Of a DNA stretch of 64,000 nucleotides, positions 49,233 to 58,677 are shown one piece after another. Numbering within the stretch: position 1 is the first letter of the stretch; each line of letters starts with the position of its first letter. The DNA comes from Proteiniphilum propionicum (GTDB lineage Bacteria; Bacteroidota; Bacteroidia; Bacteroidales; Dysgonomonadaceae). The translations under genes were made by a program, and so were the position numbers. The notes under the pieces were generated by a model that had not been told where the DNA came from, searched no databases, and saw only the letters and a program-made list of their open reading frames with translations. The DNA is taken from contig NZ_CP073586.1 in the NCBI RefSeq assembly GCF_022267555.1, positions 1,913,501 to 1,977,500 of the forward strand, read 5' to 3'.

Positions 49233-50774
49233 ATGAAACGGAAGGGACACATAGAAAATGCAAATAAGAAGAATTTTGAAGATGCTTTTTATGGCTATTC
49301 AGAAGGTAAACACTACAGAAATGAGGTGCAAGCCTTTGAGAAAAACCTAGAAGAGAATCTTCAGCTTCTTCTTGATGCATATGTGGGCAAGTCATGGAAA
49401 ACATCTCCTTATCAGTCAAAAGAAGTTTTTAAGCCTAAACACCGCATAGTTCATTCTTCACCGGTACCAGATCATGTCATTCAGTGGGCATCAGTATTGC
49501 CAATTGAGATGTGGTTGTTCGATACAATATTCCACAGAGCACCTGCATGTGTGCCGGGTAAAGGGACACATCATTTTGTTTACCAGGAGCGTGATGAGTT
49601 GAGAAAATATTCACAACAGGAGCTTTACTATACTGTCCAGCTTGATGTACATCATTATTTTGAATATATAAATCACGAATTGATGAAGAACCGGATTCGT
49701 AAAAAAATTAAGGATCCTGTTTTACTTCATTTTATAGATGAGTTTATTGATAGTTTTCAGGATGGTCTTGTATTAGGAGTTAAACTATCACAGCTTTTAT
49801 CAGGCTTATACTTGTCTCCATTTGACAGATCAGCACTCAAATGCTTTGGTTTGCAAGAAAACCTGAAACTTTTCAAACATTGGCAAGATATATATGTAAC
49901 AAACTCATTTAACACATGTCGCACGCGAGAGCAAGCTCTTGAATTAGCCAAAGGTGTAGAATATCTTAATAAAAAGTTTGAGCGATTTGTAAATGAAGGT
50001 CTCCAACACTACAGTCGATTTGCAGACAATATTGTAATCAAACACCAGGACAAAACATTCCTGCATATAATGGTCAGGCTGGCCATTTCAAACCTCAAAA
50101 AGGACTATAAACTTGAAGTAAATAAAAGCTGGAATGTACGTCCTACATGGATGGGGAATGATGTTTGCGGTTACGTGTTTTTCCACGAGTATGTGAAACT
50201 AAGAAAAAGAAATAAAAAATCGCTCTGCAGGCAGGTAGCAAAATTGCGAAAGAAAGGCTACTCCGAAGAGGATATCTCTCTTAAAACAGCTTCCCGGGTA
50301 GGCTTTGCCTCGCATGCAGACACAAAAAATTTAATGAACAAACTAAATATGGAAAAGAGACTGGGCAAAGTCATTCGCAAGCGTAAACGAAAAGCTCCCT
50401 TTGCAGGTATGAAACCAGATCAAAAAAGATCTATCGAAACTATAGTATGCACACCGTTTGACTCAGAAGATGCTAAACTGATAAGGCTAATTGATTATAA
50501 CGTACAAGACTCAATTATAAGTAATAATGATGACGGATCACCAAAGCAGAGAATTGCAATAAGATATAATATCTGCACTTACGTCGAGCATCCGGAAGAA
50601 GAGGGTGGTCAGACAATATATACATGGAGCGAACAGGAGTTTTACAGCTTCAGCGGTTCAAAAGTTATGATCGATCAGGCTACAAATGATTTCACAAAGG
50701 ATGATCTCCCTATTGCTACAGTTGTCAAAGAATTCAAAAACGCCCATAATAAGAAGTTTTACAAATTTACATAA
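49233..50774 (+). CDS. DGR reverse transcriptase with non-canonical FADN box and C-terminal extension
   Basis: 513 residues. Visible RT blocks are KHRIVHSSPVPDHVIQWASV (69-88), motif A VQLDVHHYFEYI (135-146, D138), motif B GVKLSQLLSGLYL (182-194) with the DGR-typical SQ instead of QG, motif C YSRFADNIVI (260-269) and thumb-proximal CGYVFFHEYVKLRKRNKK (312-329). Motif C has F263 and N266 in place of Y and the second Asp of YxDD. An extra ~125-residue domain follows residue ~388. It should copy TR RNA into adenine-mutagenised cDNA. Confidence 0.9.
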   Translation: MKRKGHIENANKKNFEDAFYGYSEGKHYRNEVQAFEKNLEENLQLLLDAYVGKSWKTSPYQSKEVFKPKHRIVHSSPVPDHVIQWASVLPIEMWLFDTIFHRAPACVPGKGTHHFVYQERDELRKYSQQELYYTVQLDVHHYFEYINHELMKNRIRKKIKDPVLLHFIDEFIDSFQDGLVLGVKLSQLLSGLYLSPFDRSALKCFGLQENLKLFKHWQDIYVTNSFNTCRTREQALELAKGVEYLNKKFERFVNEGLQHYSRFADNIVIKHQDKTFLHIMVRLAISNLKKDYKLEVNKSWNVRPTWMGNDVCGYVFFHEYVKLRKRNKKSLCRQVAKLRKKGYSEEDISLKTASRVGFASHADTKNLMNKLNMEKRLGKVIRKRKRKAPFAGMKPDQKRSIETIVCTPFDSEDAKLIRLIDYNVQDSIISNNDDGSPKQRIAIRYNICTYVEHPEEEGGQTIYTWSEQEFYSFSGSKVMIDQATNDFTKDDLPIATVVKEFKNAHNKKFYKFT

Positions 50775-50793
50775 ACATCAAAACACCGAAATT

Positions 50794-51171
50794 ATGAACA
50801 CTGCTATTTACAACACAAAAAAAACTTACAATCGCTACGACGATGGTAGGTTCCTACTTTATCTCAACGAAGAGATAATTGAGAATTATGTACCGGAAGA
50901 TGCTGAGCCGGATACAGATCCAATCACAGCATATAAATATACCGGTAGTTTTCCGGATGGGGGGACTCTAATTGAAGCTAAAAGTGATACTTACGAAGAT
51001 TTTGTGTCGGGCCTAGTTCGTACTCGTTATTCTGCCGACCAGGTAGAAGCTATTCTGCTTAACATTCAATCTAATAACCCTGAACGCATGGCTGAATTCG
51101 AAAATGAACTTAATCAGCTCAATGATTTTCGGGACGAATGTAAACTGATTGCTTCTATGCTTTTTGAGTAG
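50794..51171 (+). CDS. Hypothetical protein following the DGR RT
   Basis: Start chosen at 50794 (MNTAIYNTKKTYNRYDDGRF), 20 bp after the RT stop. 125 residues: a strand-rich N-terminal part (FLLYLNEEIIENYVPEDAEP), then an acidic helical end (AEFENELNQLNDFRDECKLI). Function unknown; tail assembly chaperone before the tape measure gene is a possibility. Confidence 0.6.
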   Translation: MNTAIYNTKKTYNRYDDGRFLLYLNEEIIENYVPEDAEPDTDPITAYKYTGSFPDGGTLIEAKSDTYEDFVSGLVRTRYSADQVEAILLNIQSNNPERMAEFENELNQLNDFRDECKLIASMLFE

Positions 51172-51188
51172 ACAATTGTATGATTAGG

Positions 51189-51228
51189 CTTAAGTCGGTT
51201 ACGTTGTGATAACGTGCCGGCTTTTTTT
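51189..51228 (+). terminator. Intrinsic terminator after the DGR block
   Basis: AAGTCGGTTACGTT pairs imperfectly with AACGTGCCGGCTT around GTGAT, followed by seven Ts, 58 bp before the tape measure gene. Confidence 0.65.
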
Positions 51229-51285
51229 GTCCCTTGAAACAGCCATTGAATTGCAGAAATTTGCATCAAACCAAATATAGCAACT

Positions 51286-54200
51286 ATGGCTAAAAGAGAT
51301 CTCAACCGCTCAATAAAAATATTTATTGACAATTCTGATGCGATGACTAACGTTGAATCGCTGGAAAAGAAAATGGGTGAACTTCGTGCAGAGCTACAAA
51401 AGCTCGATGCTCAGGGTCAGAAAGATTCAAAAACAAGCAAGACTAAAGAGAGGGAACTCAAACAACTTGAACAATCTTACGGAAATTATCAGAACAAAGT
51501 CCGGGAAACAGAAAGAATCCTTAAAAATCTATCTGGAGCAACATATAACGAACTACGTAAAACTCGTAACCTTTTACGTCGTGAACTATCTGAAACAACA
51601 AAAGGCACTGACAAATATAATGCTATTCTAAAAAATTTAACTGCAACACAAAAGCAACTAAACATTTCTCAAAAAGAAATGTACGGTACTCTTGGACGTC
51701 AGAAATCCGTTATGTCTCGTGTGACTGATGGGTTCAATAAATATGGTGCAATTCTGGCCAGTACAATAGCATCAATAACAGGAGTGAGCTTTGCCCTACG
51801 TAAACTCAGCCAGGATGCTGCTGCCATGGATGACGTTTATGCAGATGTTATGAAAACTACCGGTATGACAAAAGATGAAGTCCTGGAGTTAAATGAAGTT
51901 TTTAAACAGATGGATACCCGGACATCTCGAGAACAGTTAAATATGCTTGCGCGTGATGCCGGTAAACTTGGTTTACAATCTCGTGAAGATATACTGGGAT
52001 TCGTGACAGCTGCAAATCAAATTGATGTTGCACTTGGTGAAGATCTTGGTGAAGGAGCGGTTCGAGAAGTTGGTAAGATGGTAGATGTTTTCACCAAATC
52101 TACACATGAGCTTGAAAATCTTGACCTAGAAGGGAAAATGCTGGCTGTAGGCTCGGCCATAAATGAGCTGGGCGCATCATCATCTACTCAGGAGGATTAT
52201 CTTGTCCAGTTTGCCGGTCGGCTAGGCGGTGTAGCTTCTCAGGCAAATATCGGTATTGATGCCATACTTGGTTTTGCGTCAGTTCTTGATCAGGATATGC
52301 AGAAAGTTGAAATGTCAGCTACGGCATTGCAGCAAGTAATCGTGAAAATGATGGGCGAACCTGCAAAATTCGCACAGATCGCAGGAGTCGAAGTCTCTAA
52401 ATTCACAGAATTAGTAAGAACCGATGCAAACGAAGCAATAAAGGTATTACTTAGGTCTCTCAATGAACGTGGAGGGTTTCAGGAATTAATACCTTTGTTT
52501 GATGAAATGGGACTATCCGGGACCCGTGCAGTCGGCGTTATTTCATCTTTGGCCAGCAGTGTTGATAAAATTGACGAAGCTCAGCAGATCGCAAATAAAA
52601 CTATGATCGAGGCTACCAGTCTTACAGAAGAGTATAATATTAAAAACAACAATGCCAATGCGGAATTAGAAAAACGTCGCAAAGCATTTAAAGATTCGTC
52701 TGAAGAGCTTGGGAAACGTCTTAATCCGGCTCTATTGAAAAGCACTAATATAGTTACATACATAGTAAAATTACTTCCTGCAGTGCTTGACTTCTTTGAG
52801 AAATGGGGCAAATGCATTATGTATATGGTTACTGCTTATGCAGCATATACAGTTGGGGTTAAGATTGCTGCAATGTGGGAAAAACGTCTTGGTCTGGAGC
52901 TTACTAAGACTAATGTAATTATGGCTATAAAGAATGCCAGACTAAAAGCAGGTCGTGCTTTAACACTAGCTTATGCTGCTGCATCTGCACTTCTCACCGG
53001 CAATCTGGCAAAAGCAAGAAAAGCCTGGCGTTTATTAAATGCTACTATGGCTACAAATCCAATTGGGCTTTTGATGGTCGGCATTACAGCAGCTGTTGCT
53101 GGATTAATCAAGCTTGTTCAATGGATAAACAGGACAAATGCAGCTACAAAAGCCATAAAAAATGCAACAAAAGAATTTAATAATGAGCTCGCCACTGAAA
53201 CTCGAGAGGCTAATTCACTGTTTGAAGCTCTACAAAAGACTAATCCGGAAAGCGACACATTTCTTCAAATAAGAAAAGAAATTATTAGCCGTTATGGTAA
53301 ATATCTACAAGGTTTAATAGATGAAGAGGGTAATATAACAGATATCGGTAAAGCAATTAATGCTGTTAATAATGGTCTGCGTGAGCAAATAGCTCTTAAA
53401 GTTAAAAATCAAGCTGCAGATAAGATAACCACCGATTCACTGGATAAACAATTGAAAATTACCGATAAAGCTATGAAGCGGATTGGTAAGCAGGTAGATG
53501 ATGAACCGATTCTCTCTTCTATCCGTGAGACAATCAACCGGACTGTAAGCCAGTTTACTGCTCAGGGTGGTAATGACTATGATAAATTGCAGAGGCAACT
53601 TCTACAAGATATACAGCAAACCTATGGTATAGACGCATATAAAGGTGTTTTCAATGTAAAAAATGTGATTGAGGATCTAGTTAGTGAGGTTAAAAACAGC
53701 AGTGAAGCTCTGGACGAAGTCGATCAACGTTTCAGTGGAATTATCACTAAACTCACAGATGTAAGTTCAGTAATTCAGGATATAGAGAGTGAAGATGATC
53801 CCAATCCCACACCACTTGGGACATCAACTGCTACTGAATATGAGAAAGCTCTAAAACGACTAGAAGACTATATAGCAAAAGAAAAAGCAGCTATTCAATG
53901 GAAATATGTGAATGGTATAATATCTCAGGAAGAATATAATAGAGAGCTTGAATATCTCGAGATGGAACGCCTCCGGAAGAATCTAGAACTGGCCGGCTTA
54001 ACATTTGAACAGCAGCAAGAAATAGAGTTAAAGCTCTTCGATATGAAAAAAACAATGCTTCAGAAAATCCAGGATGAAGAGCGCGCACATCAGGCAAAGC
54101 TTCTGGAAATTCAAGAAAAAGCGGATAAAGCAAGGGCAGAACAAAATTGGGCAAATCTTAAAGCAATCGCAAAACAAAATGAAGAGCAAGCTAAAATTCA

Positions 54201-55014
54201 ATTTGAAGCCGATTTAAAACAAAAAGCGGATTTGGCCTCATTAGGTTTCGATTTTGCAAATGAGATGGGAACCTTAGTTGGAGGGGCTTTGTCTGGCAAT
54301 GAAGATATAGTTCAGAGTTCACTTAAGACTCTTATAAATATGGCACTGGATGCACTTAAAGTACAAGTTCAAATAGCAATAGCTGGTGCAACTGCAACAT
54401 CTTTAGCTCAACCCGATTCTGTTGCAACATTCGGCGCATCAGGTTTTGCCAGAGCTGCTGTCTTAGTAGGTTTAATTGAGGCTGCTTTTGCTGTGGCAAA
54501 GTCAGCTGTAAATGGAGCTTTTAACAACAGAGCAACGCAAAACATTCAAGTAAATTCTGATACAGTCGTAGAAGGTGCAAGAGTCCCACAGCGTGCCACT
54601 GGTAAGTATGATGTGGTTGGAGCTGATGATGGACGAACATACCGGGGAGTGCCCTATAAAGGCATTGCTCAAACCGGGTTTGTTTCTACACCGACTCTTA
54701 TGGGTGAGCAGGGCCGTGAATTGGTTGTATCAGCACCAGACTTGTCGCGTTTGCAAAGGCATATAAACTACCCAATGATAATTAATGCAATCAATGATGC
54801 TCGTTCGGGTACTGTCCCGCAACGTGCCAGTGGGAACTATTCTCAGACCGAGCAAACAATACAACAAGTGTCAACTTTTGATCCTATCTTACTGGCAGAG
54901 GTTCGAGACTTGCTTAAGTCACTTTCAAAAGGTATTCCTGCTTCTGTTTCGCTTACTGAAATTCAGCAAAAGCAAAATCTTCAAAATGCATCACGTAAAA
55001 TTGGTTCAAAATGA
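51286..55014 (+). CDS. Tail tape measure protein
   Basis: 1242 residues. Long N-terminal coiled coil (EKKMGELRAELQKLDAQGQK), a PhageMin_Tail-like core (GVSFALRKLSQDAAAMDDVY ADVMKTTGMT region), hydrophobic central helices (IMYMVTAYAAYTVGVKIAAM; PIGLLMVGITAAVAGLIKLV), another coiled coil near 860-980 and a C-terminal GEQGRELVV element. It sets tail length; by the usual ~1.5 angstrom per residue this is a tail of roughly 190 nm, typical of siphoviruses. Confidence 0.9.
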   Translation: MAKRDLNRSIKIFIDNSDAMTNVESLEKKMGELRAELQKLDAQGQKDSKTSKTKERELKQLEQSYGNYQNKVRETERILKNLSGATYNELRKTRNLLRRELSETTKGTDKYNAILKNLTATQKQLNISQKEMYGTLGRQKSVMSRVTDGFNKYGAILASTIASITGVSFALRKLSQDAAAMDDVYADVMKTTGMTKDEVLELNEVFKQMDTRTSREQLNMLARDAGKLGLQSREDILGFVTAANQIDVALGEDLGEGAVREVGKMVDVFTKSTHELENLDLEGKMLAVGSAINELGASSSTQEDYLVQFAGRLGGVASQANIGIDAILGFASVLDQDMQKVEMSATALQQVIVKMMGEPAKFAQIAGVEVSKFTELVRTDANEAIKVLLRSLNERGGFQELIPLFDEMGLSGTRAVGVISSLASSVDKIDEAQQIANKTMIEATSLTEEYNIKNNNANAELEKRRKAFKDSSEELGKRLNPALLKSTNIVTYIVKLLPAVLDFFEKWGKCIMYMVTAYAAYTVGVKIAAMWEKRLGLELTKTNVIMAIKNARLKAGRALTLAYAAASALLTGNLAKARKAWRLLNATMATNPIGLLMVGITAAVAGLIKLVQWINRTNAATKAIKNATKEFNNELATETREANSLFEALQKTNPESDTFLQIRKEIISRYGKYLQGLIDEEGNITDIGKAINAVNNGLREQIALKVKNQAADKITTDSLDKQLKITDKAMKRIGKQVDDEPILSSIRETINRTVSQFTAQGGNDYDKLQRQLLQDIQQTYGIDAYKGVFNVKNVIEDLVSEVKNSSEALDEVDQRFSGIITKLTDVSSVIQDIESEDDPNPTPLGTSTATEYEKALKRLEDYIAKEKAAIQWKYVNGIISQEEYNRELEYLEMERLRKNLELAGLTFEQQQEIELKLFDMKKTMLQKIQDEERAHQAKLLEIQEKADKARAEQNWANLKAIAKQNEEQAKIQFEADLKQKADLASLGFDFANEMGTLVGGALSGNEDIVQSSLKTLINMALDALKVQVQIAIAGATATSLAQPDSVATFGASGFARAAVLVGLIEAAFAVAKSAVNGAFNNRATQNIQVNSDTVVEGARVPQRATGKYDVVGADDGRTYRGVPYKGIAQTGFVSTPTLMGEQGRELVVSAPDLSRLQRHINYPMIINAINDARSGTVPQRASGNYSQTEQTIQQVSTFDPILLAEVRDLLKSLSKGIPASVSLTEIQQKQNLQNASRKIGSK

Positions 55015-56975
55015 AAATAACACATCCATCCGGAGAATCATACGATCTTTTCCCGGAAACACAGATTGAGCTTACTCGTTTTAATCCATTTTTCAATGAT
55101 TTGGGCGAACAGAGCGTTCCAATCACAATACCGGCAACATCGAAAAACTTAAAACTTCTCAATTATCCTAATCGTGGAGACGGATCCGATAAAATTACAC
55201 GTAGGCTAAATGTCCAACTTCAAGAAGGGGCATTTTCCATAGTAGGCCGTCAGGCTATTCTTTCTGCCAGCTCAAAAGATAATATAGAAACATCCTTTTA
55301 CCTAAACGAGGGTGCATTTTATGAAAAAATTAAAGATGTATCTCTGAAAGAAATATTTGAAGGCAAAAGTATTGTTTTCTCCAGTATGGACCAGACAATA
55401 GATTTTATGCGTTCCCTTATCACGGCTTCAGATCATCGGTTTGCATGCTTTCAGGTTGCCACGGATAACTATATCTTAAATGAGATGAAGTTCTCGACAA
55501 CTTTAAATAAATATGATTTCAAAAAGAATGTTGATACAATTGAGATTATTGATGGAAATAAAATCAACGTTCCGCGAGGTTTTTATATTACGCCATTCCC
55601 TAAATTTAAACATGTGCTTCAAGAGGTTCTTTTATATTTTGGATATACTCTTAACCCTTCATTTCTTGATGATGAGCCTTTCTCAACCATGTCGCTCTTA
55701 AATGATAATATAGACACAATTGTCAATAACAGGATAGACTATGTTGATATTATCCCAAATATAATGGTGAGTTCATTTTTCGACCTTATACGTAAATTCA
55801 ATATGGAAATTGTTCCGGATGAAATTCATAAGACTGTTGACATTATTCATTTTGATGAACAGATAAATCAACCTATAAGTGTAGATCTTTCAAATAATAT
55901 AACATCACCTTTGAGATTTGATTATACAGATGAGTATAAGCAAGTAAAATTATCTTCAGAAATTTTGCCTGCACCAAAAGAGGTACATGGTTTTTCAAGT
56001 CTTTTTGGTGATCCATGGGTTCTCTACCCATATCAAATACAAGAAAGATTGCCAATCTCAATGTTAGCTGTAAATTTTCCAACAGCGTATATACGTCCTG
56101 CAGATGGGTCTATTGTGCGTCAAGGTGTTTTTGGGGATAAAATTACTTATGAAGTAGTTGGATATCTTAGCAACAGTTATTATGACGGCGGTGTAATTAC
56201 TGCTGATGATAAAACATTCCCAGACATAATTCCGGATGTTATCACATATTGGATTACTTATCCTTATGTGGGTCCTGGCAGGGCATTACACAGCACAATA
56301 ATTATGTCAGATGAGTCTGAAGAACAAAGTTCAAATGCCGGAGAGCTTAAACCTATGCTTTGCTTCAGTTATTATGATAACTATTACACTTATAATATTG
56401 GGACACTTTCAAATTATGACTGGACCGGTCTTCGCCTTTGGGATTATTCATTATTTTACAATGGAGCTGACGGTATATTTGAGAGATTTTGGCGAAGTCG
56501 CGATACTCTGATGCGTAATGCGCTGGTTAACATGAATGCTGATTTGCAGCTATCCGAAGACCAGAAGCTCTCACTTACGACACTGAGAAGAGTTTTGGTA
56601 GATAATCAGCCCTATCTTATTTCAGAACTAAAATACGTGCCCGGTTTGAAGGATCCTCAAAACTGTAGTTTCTTGACAACAAATTTGCAAAAGCCTATAT
56701 CTAACGCTCGTACAGAGTCTGATTATTTTCCTGACAGACCTTATGAATGGGAACTTAAAACACAGAGGAGCAATACAACTGCTAAACATTTTATTTATAA
56801 AACATCTCGCACTACATTTTACCCACCACATCCAACAGCTGCACAATATAGTGCCGGAGGCAGGTATTTTGAGAGGGTTTATGAGGTTGAATATGGACAT
56901 TATGATATAAATCAAAAATTCATAAAAGAGTCTGACGGCACTTTAACGGTTTGGCTTGAAGCTGTATTAAATTAA
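55011..56975 (+). CDS. Distal tail protein
   Basis: 654 residues, ATGA overlap with the tape measure gene. Beta-rich (PSGESYDLFPETQIELTRFN; FSIVGRQAILSASSKDNIET) with no enzymatic motif. The place directly after the tape measure is that of distal tail or tail-tip hub proteins. Last gene of the rightward late block. Confidence 0.65.
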   Translation: MKITHPSGESYDLFPETQIELTRFNPFFNDLGEQSVPITIPATSKNLKLLNYPNRGDGSDKITRRLNVQLQEGAFSIVGRQAILSASSKDNIETSFYLNEGAFYEKIKDVSLKEIFEGKSIVFSSMDQTIDFMRSLITASDHRFACFQVATDNYILNEMKFSTTLNKYDFKKNVDTIEIIDGNKINVPRGFYITPFPKFKHVLQEVLLYFGYTLNPSFLDDEPFSTMSLLNDNIDTIVNNRIDYVDIIPNIMVSSFFDLIRKFNMEIVPDEIHKTVDIIHFDEQINQPISVDLSNNITSPLRFDYTDEYKQVKLSSEILPAPKEVHGFSSLFGDPWVLYPYQIQERLPISMLAVNFPTAYIRPADGSIVRQGVFGDKITYEVVGYLSNSYYDGGVITADDKTFPDIIPDVITYWITYPYVGPGRALHSTIIMSDESEEQSSNAGELKPMLCFSYYDNYYTYNIGTLSNYDWTGLRLWDYSLFYNGADGIFERFWRSRDTLMRNALVNMNADLQLSEDQKLSLTTLRRVLVDNQPYLISELKYVPGLKDPQNCSFLTTNLQKPISNARTESDYFPDRPYEWELKTQRSNTTAKHFIYKTSRTTFYPPHPTAAQYSAGGRYFERVYEVEYGHYDINQKFIKESDGTLTVWLEAVLN

Positions 56976-56987
56976 AATACTGTTTTT

Positions 56988-57021
56988 AAAAAGCGTACGT
57001 ATGCACACATGTACGCTTTTT
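56988..57021. terminator. Bidirectional terminator between tail and integrase genes
   Basis: AAAAAGCGTAC (56988-56998) pairs perfectly with GTACGCTTTTT (57011-57021). It serves the late operon on plus and integrase on minus. Confidence 0.8.
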
Positions 57022-57047
57022 AAATGTCTTCAGGGTAAGTATATATA

Positions 57048-58220
57048 TCAGAAATATGTCTCGTGGTTTTTTATTAACTCGTTGGCCTCTTGAATATCAT
57101 GTGGAGTGTATTTATCTGTCATGAGAAGAGATGAGTGTCTGGCCTGATCTCTAACTGTAATAGATGGTTGAGTTCTCAACATGGCAGTAATACCGGTATC
57201 TTTTAATGAATAAAACTTATAGGAAGCAGGAAGATCCAGTTTTTTTCTAACGTGGTGAAACCAAAAGTCTCTAAATTGTTTTTCACTTCTTTGTTCTTTC
57301 CCAGGCATAAAATTATTTGAAAATAAAAAATAACCACTTGGATATTTGAATATATTAAGTTCTAGCATCAATCTTATAACCTTTGCCGGCAATGTTAGGG
57401 TGCCATCTTTTTTATTTTTTGAATTCACGTCAGGAATAAAAAGAGTCTGTCTTTTAAGTGAAATATGTGATATCTTAATTTGTCCAATTTCTTTTGGTCT
57501 TACAAAACAGTAATACAACATGTAGCATGCTAGCAGGTAGTGTTTATTTGTTTTTTCAACATGTATTTTTATCCTCTTCATGTCAGCATCAGGTATTGCA
57601 CTTCTGCTCTTTTTTATAGACTTTTTACCATAACTTATAAAACCATCTGTTGGTCTTACTTTTAAATATTGATTTTGAATTAACCAGGAAGAAAAAACTT
57701 TCATCCATCTTAGATAGTTATCTCTGGTTTGCGGCTTACTTTCTCTTTCAAGATAAATATGTTCAAGCATCATTCTAACGAATGATTGGTCAAACTGATA
57801 GATATATACAGCTTTGTTTGAACGGTTGTTATTCCATGATTCAACATTTTTTAGATAAGAAATGTATGTGTCATAAGTGTCTTTTCTATAGATATCATCT
57901 GCAAACATTTTATCTAAATAACGTCTGTAATGTTCAAATACACTTTCAAGAGTATGGTATGCTCTACTGTTGTCAGCCTCAATCCATGGATTCCAGCCGT
58001 TCACAAGCTGAGTGTTAAGCCTTTTAATTAGTTCCCCGGCATATTTTCTGCGCTCACCAGTTTTTTTAATGAAATTTAGTTTGATCCTTTTTCTACGCAT
58101 TTTATTTTGCGACGGATCATAAGCATAAAAACCCACATACCAGTCTTTGCCGGTATATAATTGTGGCGGTGTGTACGAAATAATGGGCAATACGGATGTT
58201 TTCCCTACTTGGCTAAACAT
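57048..58220 (-). CDS. int: Tyrosine-recombinase integrase
   Basis: 390 residues: an N-terminal arm-binding-like region (TGKDWYVGFYAYDPSQNKMR), a SAM-like core-binding domain (~90-185) and a catalytic domain with R241 (FVRPKEIG), box II YSLKDTGI (337-344), H362 (ARHSS) and nucleophile Y371 (TDKYTP). Box II has Lys (K340) where most family members have Arg. It integrates the phage into tRNA-Pro. No clear promoter lies in its 136-bp leader, so readthrough from the tRNA promoter is plausible. Confidence 0.92.
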   Translation of the reverse strand: MFSQVGKTSVLPIISYTPPQLYTGKDWYVGFYAYDPSQNKMRRKRIKLNFIKKTGERRKYAGELIKRLNTQLVNGWNPWIEADNSRAYHTLESVFEHYRRYLDKMFADDIYRKDTYDTYISYLKNVESWNNNRSNKAVYIYQFDQSFVRMMLEHIYLERESKPQTRDNYLRWMKVFSSWLIQNQYLKVRPTDGFISYGKKSIKKSRSAIPDADMKRIKIHVEKTNKHYLLACYMLYYCFVRPKEIGQIKISHISLKRQTLFIPDVNSKNKKDGTLTLPAKVIRLMLELNIFKYPSGYFLFSNNFMPGKEQRSEKQFRDFWFHHVRKKLDLPASYKFYSLKDTGITAMLRTQPSITVRDQARHSSLLMTDKYTPHDIQEANELIKNHETYF

Positions 58221-58279
58221 AATTTTTTTTTACCTCTCAGACTTTATCAGACTGAAACGTAAAATAAATTAATCTCTGT

Positions 58280-58297
58280 TGTCCCGATACTGTCCCG
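58280..58297 (+). promoter_or_regulatory. Putative integrase arm-site pair (right)
   Basis: TGTCCCG heptamers start at 58280 and 58291 (11 bp apart), mirroring the pair near attL. Confidence 0.4.
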
Positions 58298-58354
58298 GCT
58301 AGTCATTGCGACAATGTCTCAACTTCTATGCCAGTACAGGTTTCGGACTTTCTC

Positions 58355-58370
58355 TGTCGGGATGAGAAGA
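58355..58370. other. attR (16-bp core, overlaps tRNA-Pro 3' end)
   Basis: Same 16 bases as 14421-14436. Bases 58357-58370 are the last 14 nt of the tRNA, so the phage restores the gene on integration. Confidence 0.88.
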
Positions 58371-58432
58371 TTCGAACTTCCGACCCCACGCCCCCCAGAC
58401 GCGTACTCTAAACCGGACTGAGCTACATCCCG
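58357..58432 (-). tRNA. tRNA-Pro (anticodon GGG)
   Basis: 76 nt on the minus strand. The acceptor stem CGGGATG pairs with CATCCCG and the discriminator is A. The D arm is GCTC...GAGT, the anticodon loop CTGGGGG gives GGG, and the T arm is GGAAG-TTCGAAT-CTTCT. CCA is not encoded. It reads the CCC codon. A -7 box (TACTTTTG, 58445-58452 minus) lies just upstream. Its 3' end is the phage attachment site. Confidence 0.95.
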
Positions 58433-58444
58433 AAAATGTGAATG

Positions 58445-58452
58445 CAAAAGTA
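58445..58452 (-). promoter_or_regulatory. -7 element of the tRNA-Pro promoter
   Basis: Minus-strand TACTTTTG (TAnnTTTG), 12 bp before the tRNA 5' end, with TTTG about 24 bp further upstream. Confidence 0.5.
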
Positions 58453-58677
58453 GTATTTTAATTTTAATTGCACAAGCAAAGTAAGGTATCAATTAATGTA
58501 TATTATGAATTTATTTGTTTCCTGATATAAAAAATAGTTGTTAATTTGCACATTGAAAAATTAAGAGGTTGTATTAATTGCACCAGAAACAAATAACTGA
58601 AATTATTGAAATAGAAGAATAAAAAATATGTTTACCGTGAGTGATTTAAACAGCCTTCAAAAAAATATTTACAGTCA

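Larger units (their letters stand above)
14421..58370. mobile_element. Tailed-phage prophage integrated in tRNA-Pro, carrying a DGR
   Basis: About 43.95 kb bounded by a 16-bp direct repeat (TGTCGGGATGAGAAGA) whose right copy is the 3' end of tRNA-Pro(GGG). It holds a tyrosine integrase next to attR, a repressor next to attL, replication, head, packaging, tail and lysis genes, and a diversity-generating retroelement. All core modules look intact, so it may be inducible. The long tape measure (1242 aa) without sheath-like or baseplate-wedge genes suggests a siphovirus, but this is inference. Confidence 0.93.

Noticed and set aside
14421-58370. Transposable (Mu-like) phage
   Set aside because: No transposase pair of MuA/MuB type is seen; a tyrosine integrase and a tRNA att site are present instead.
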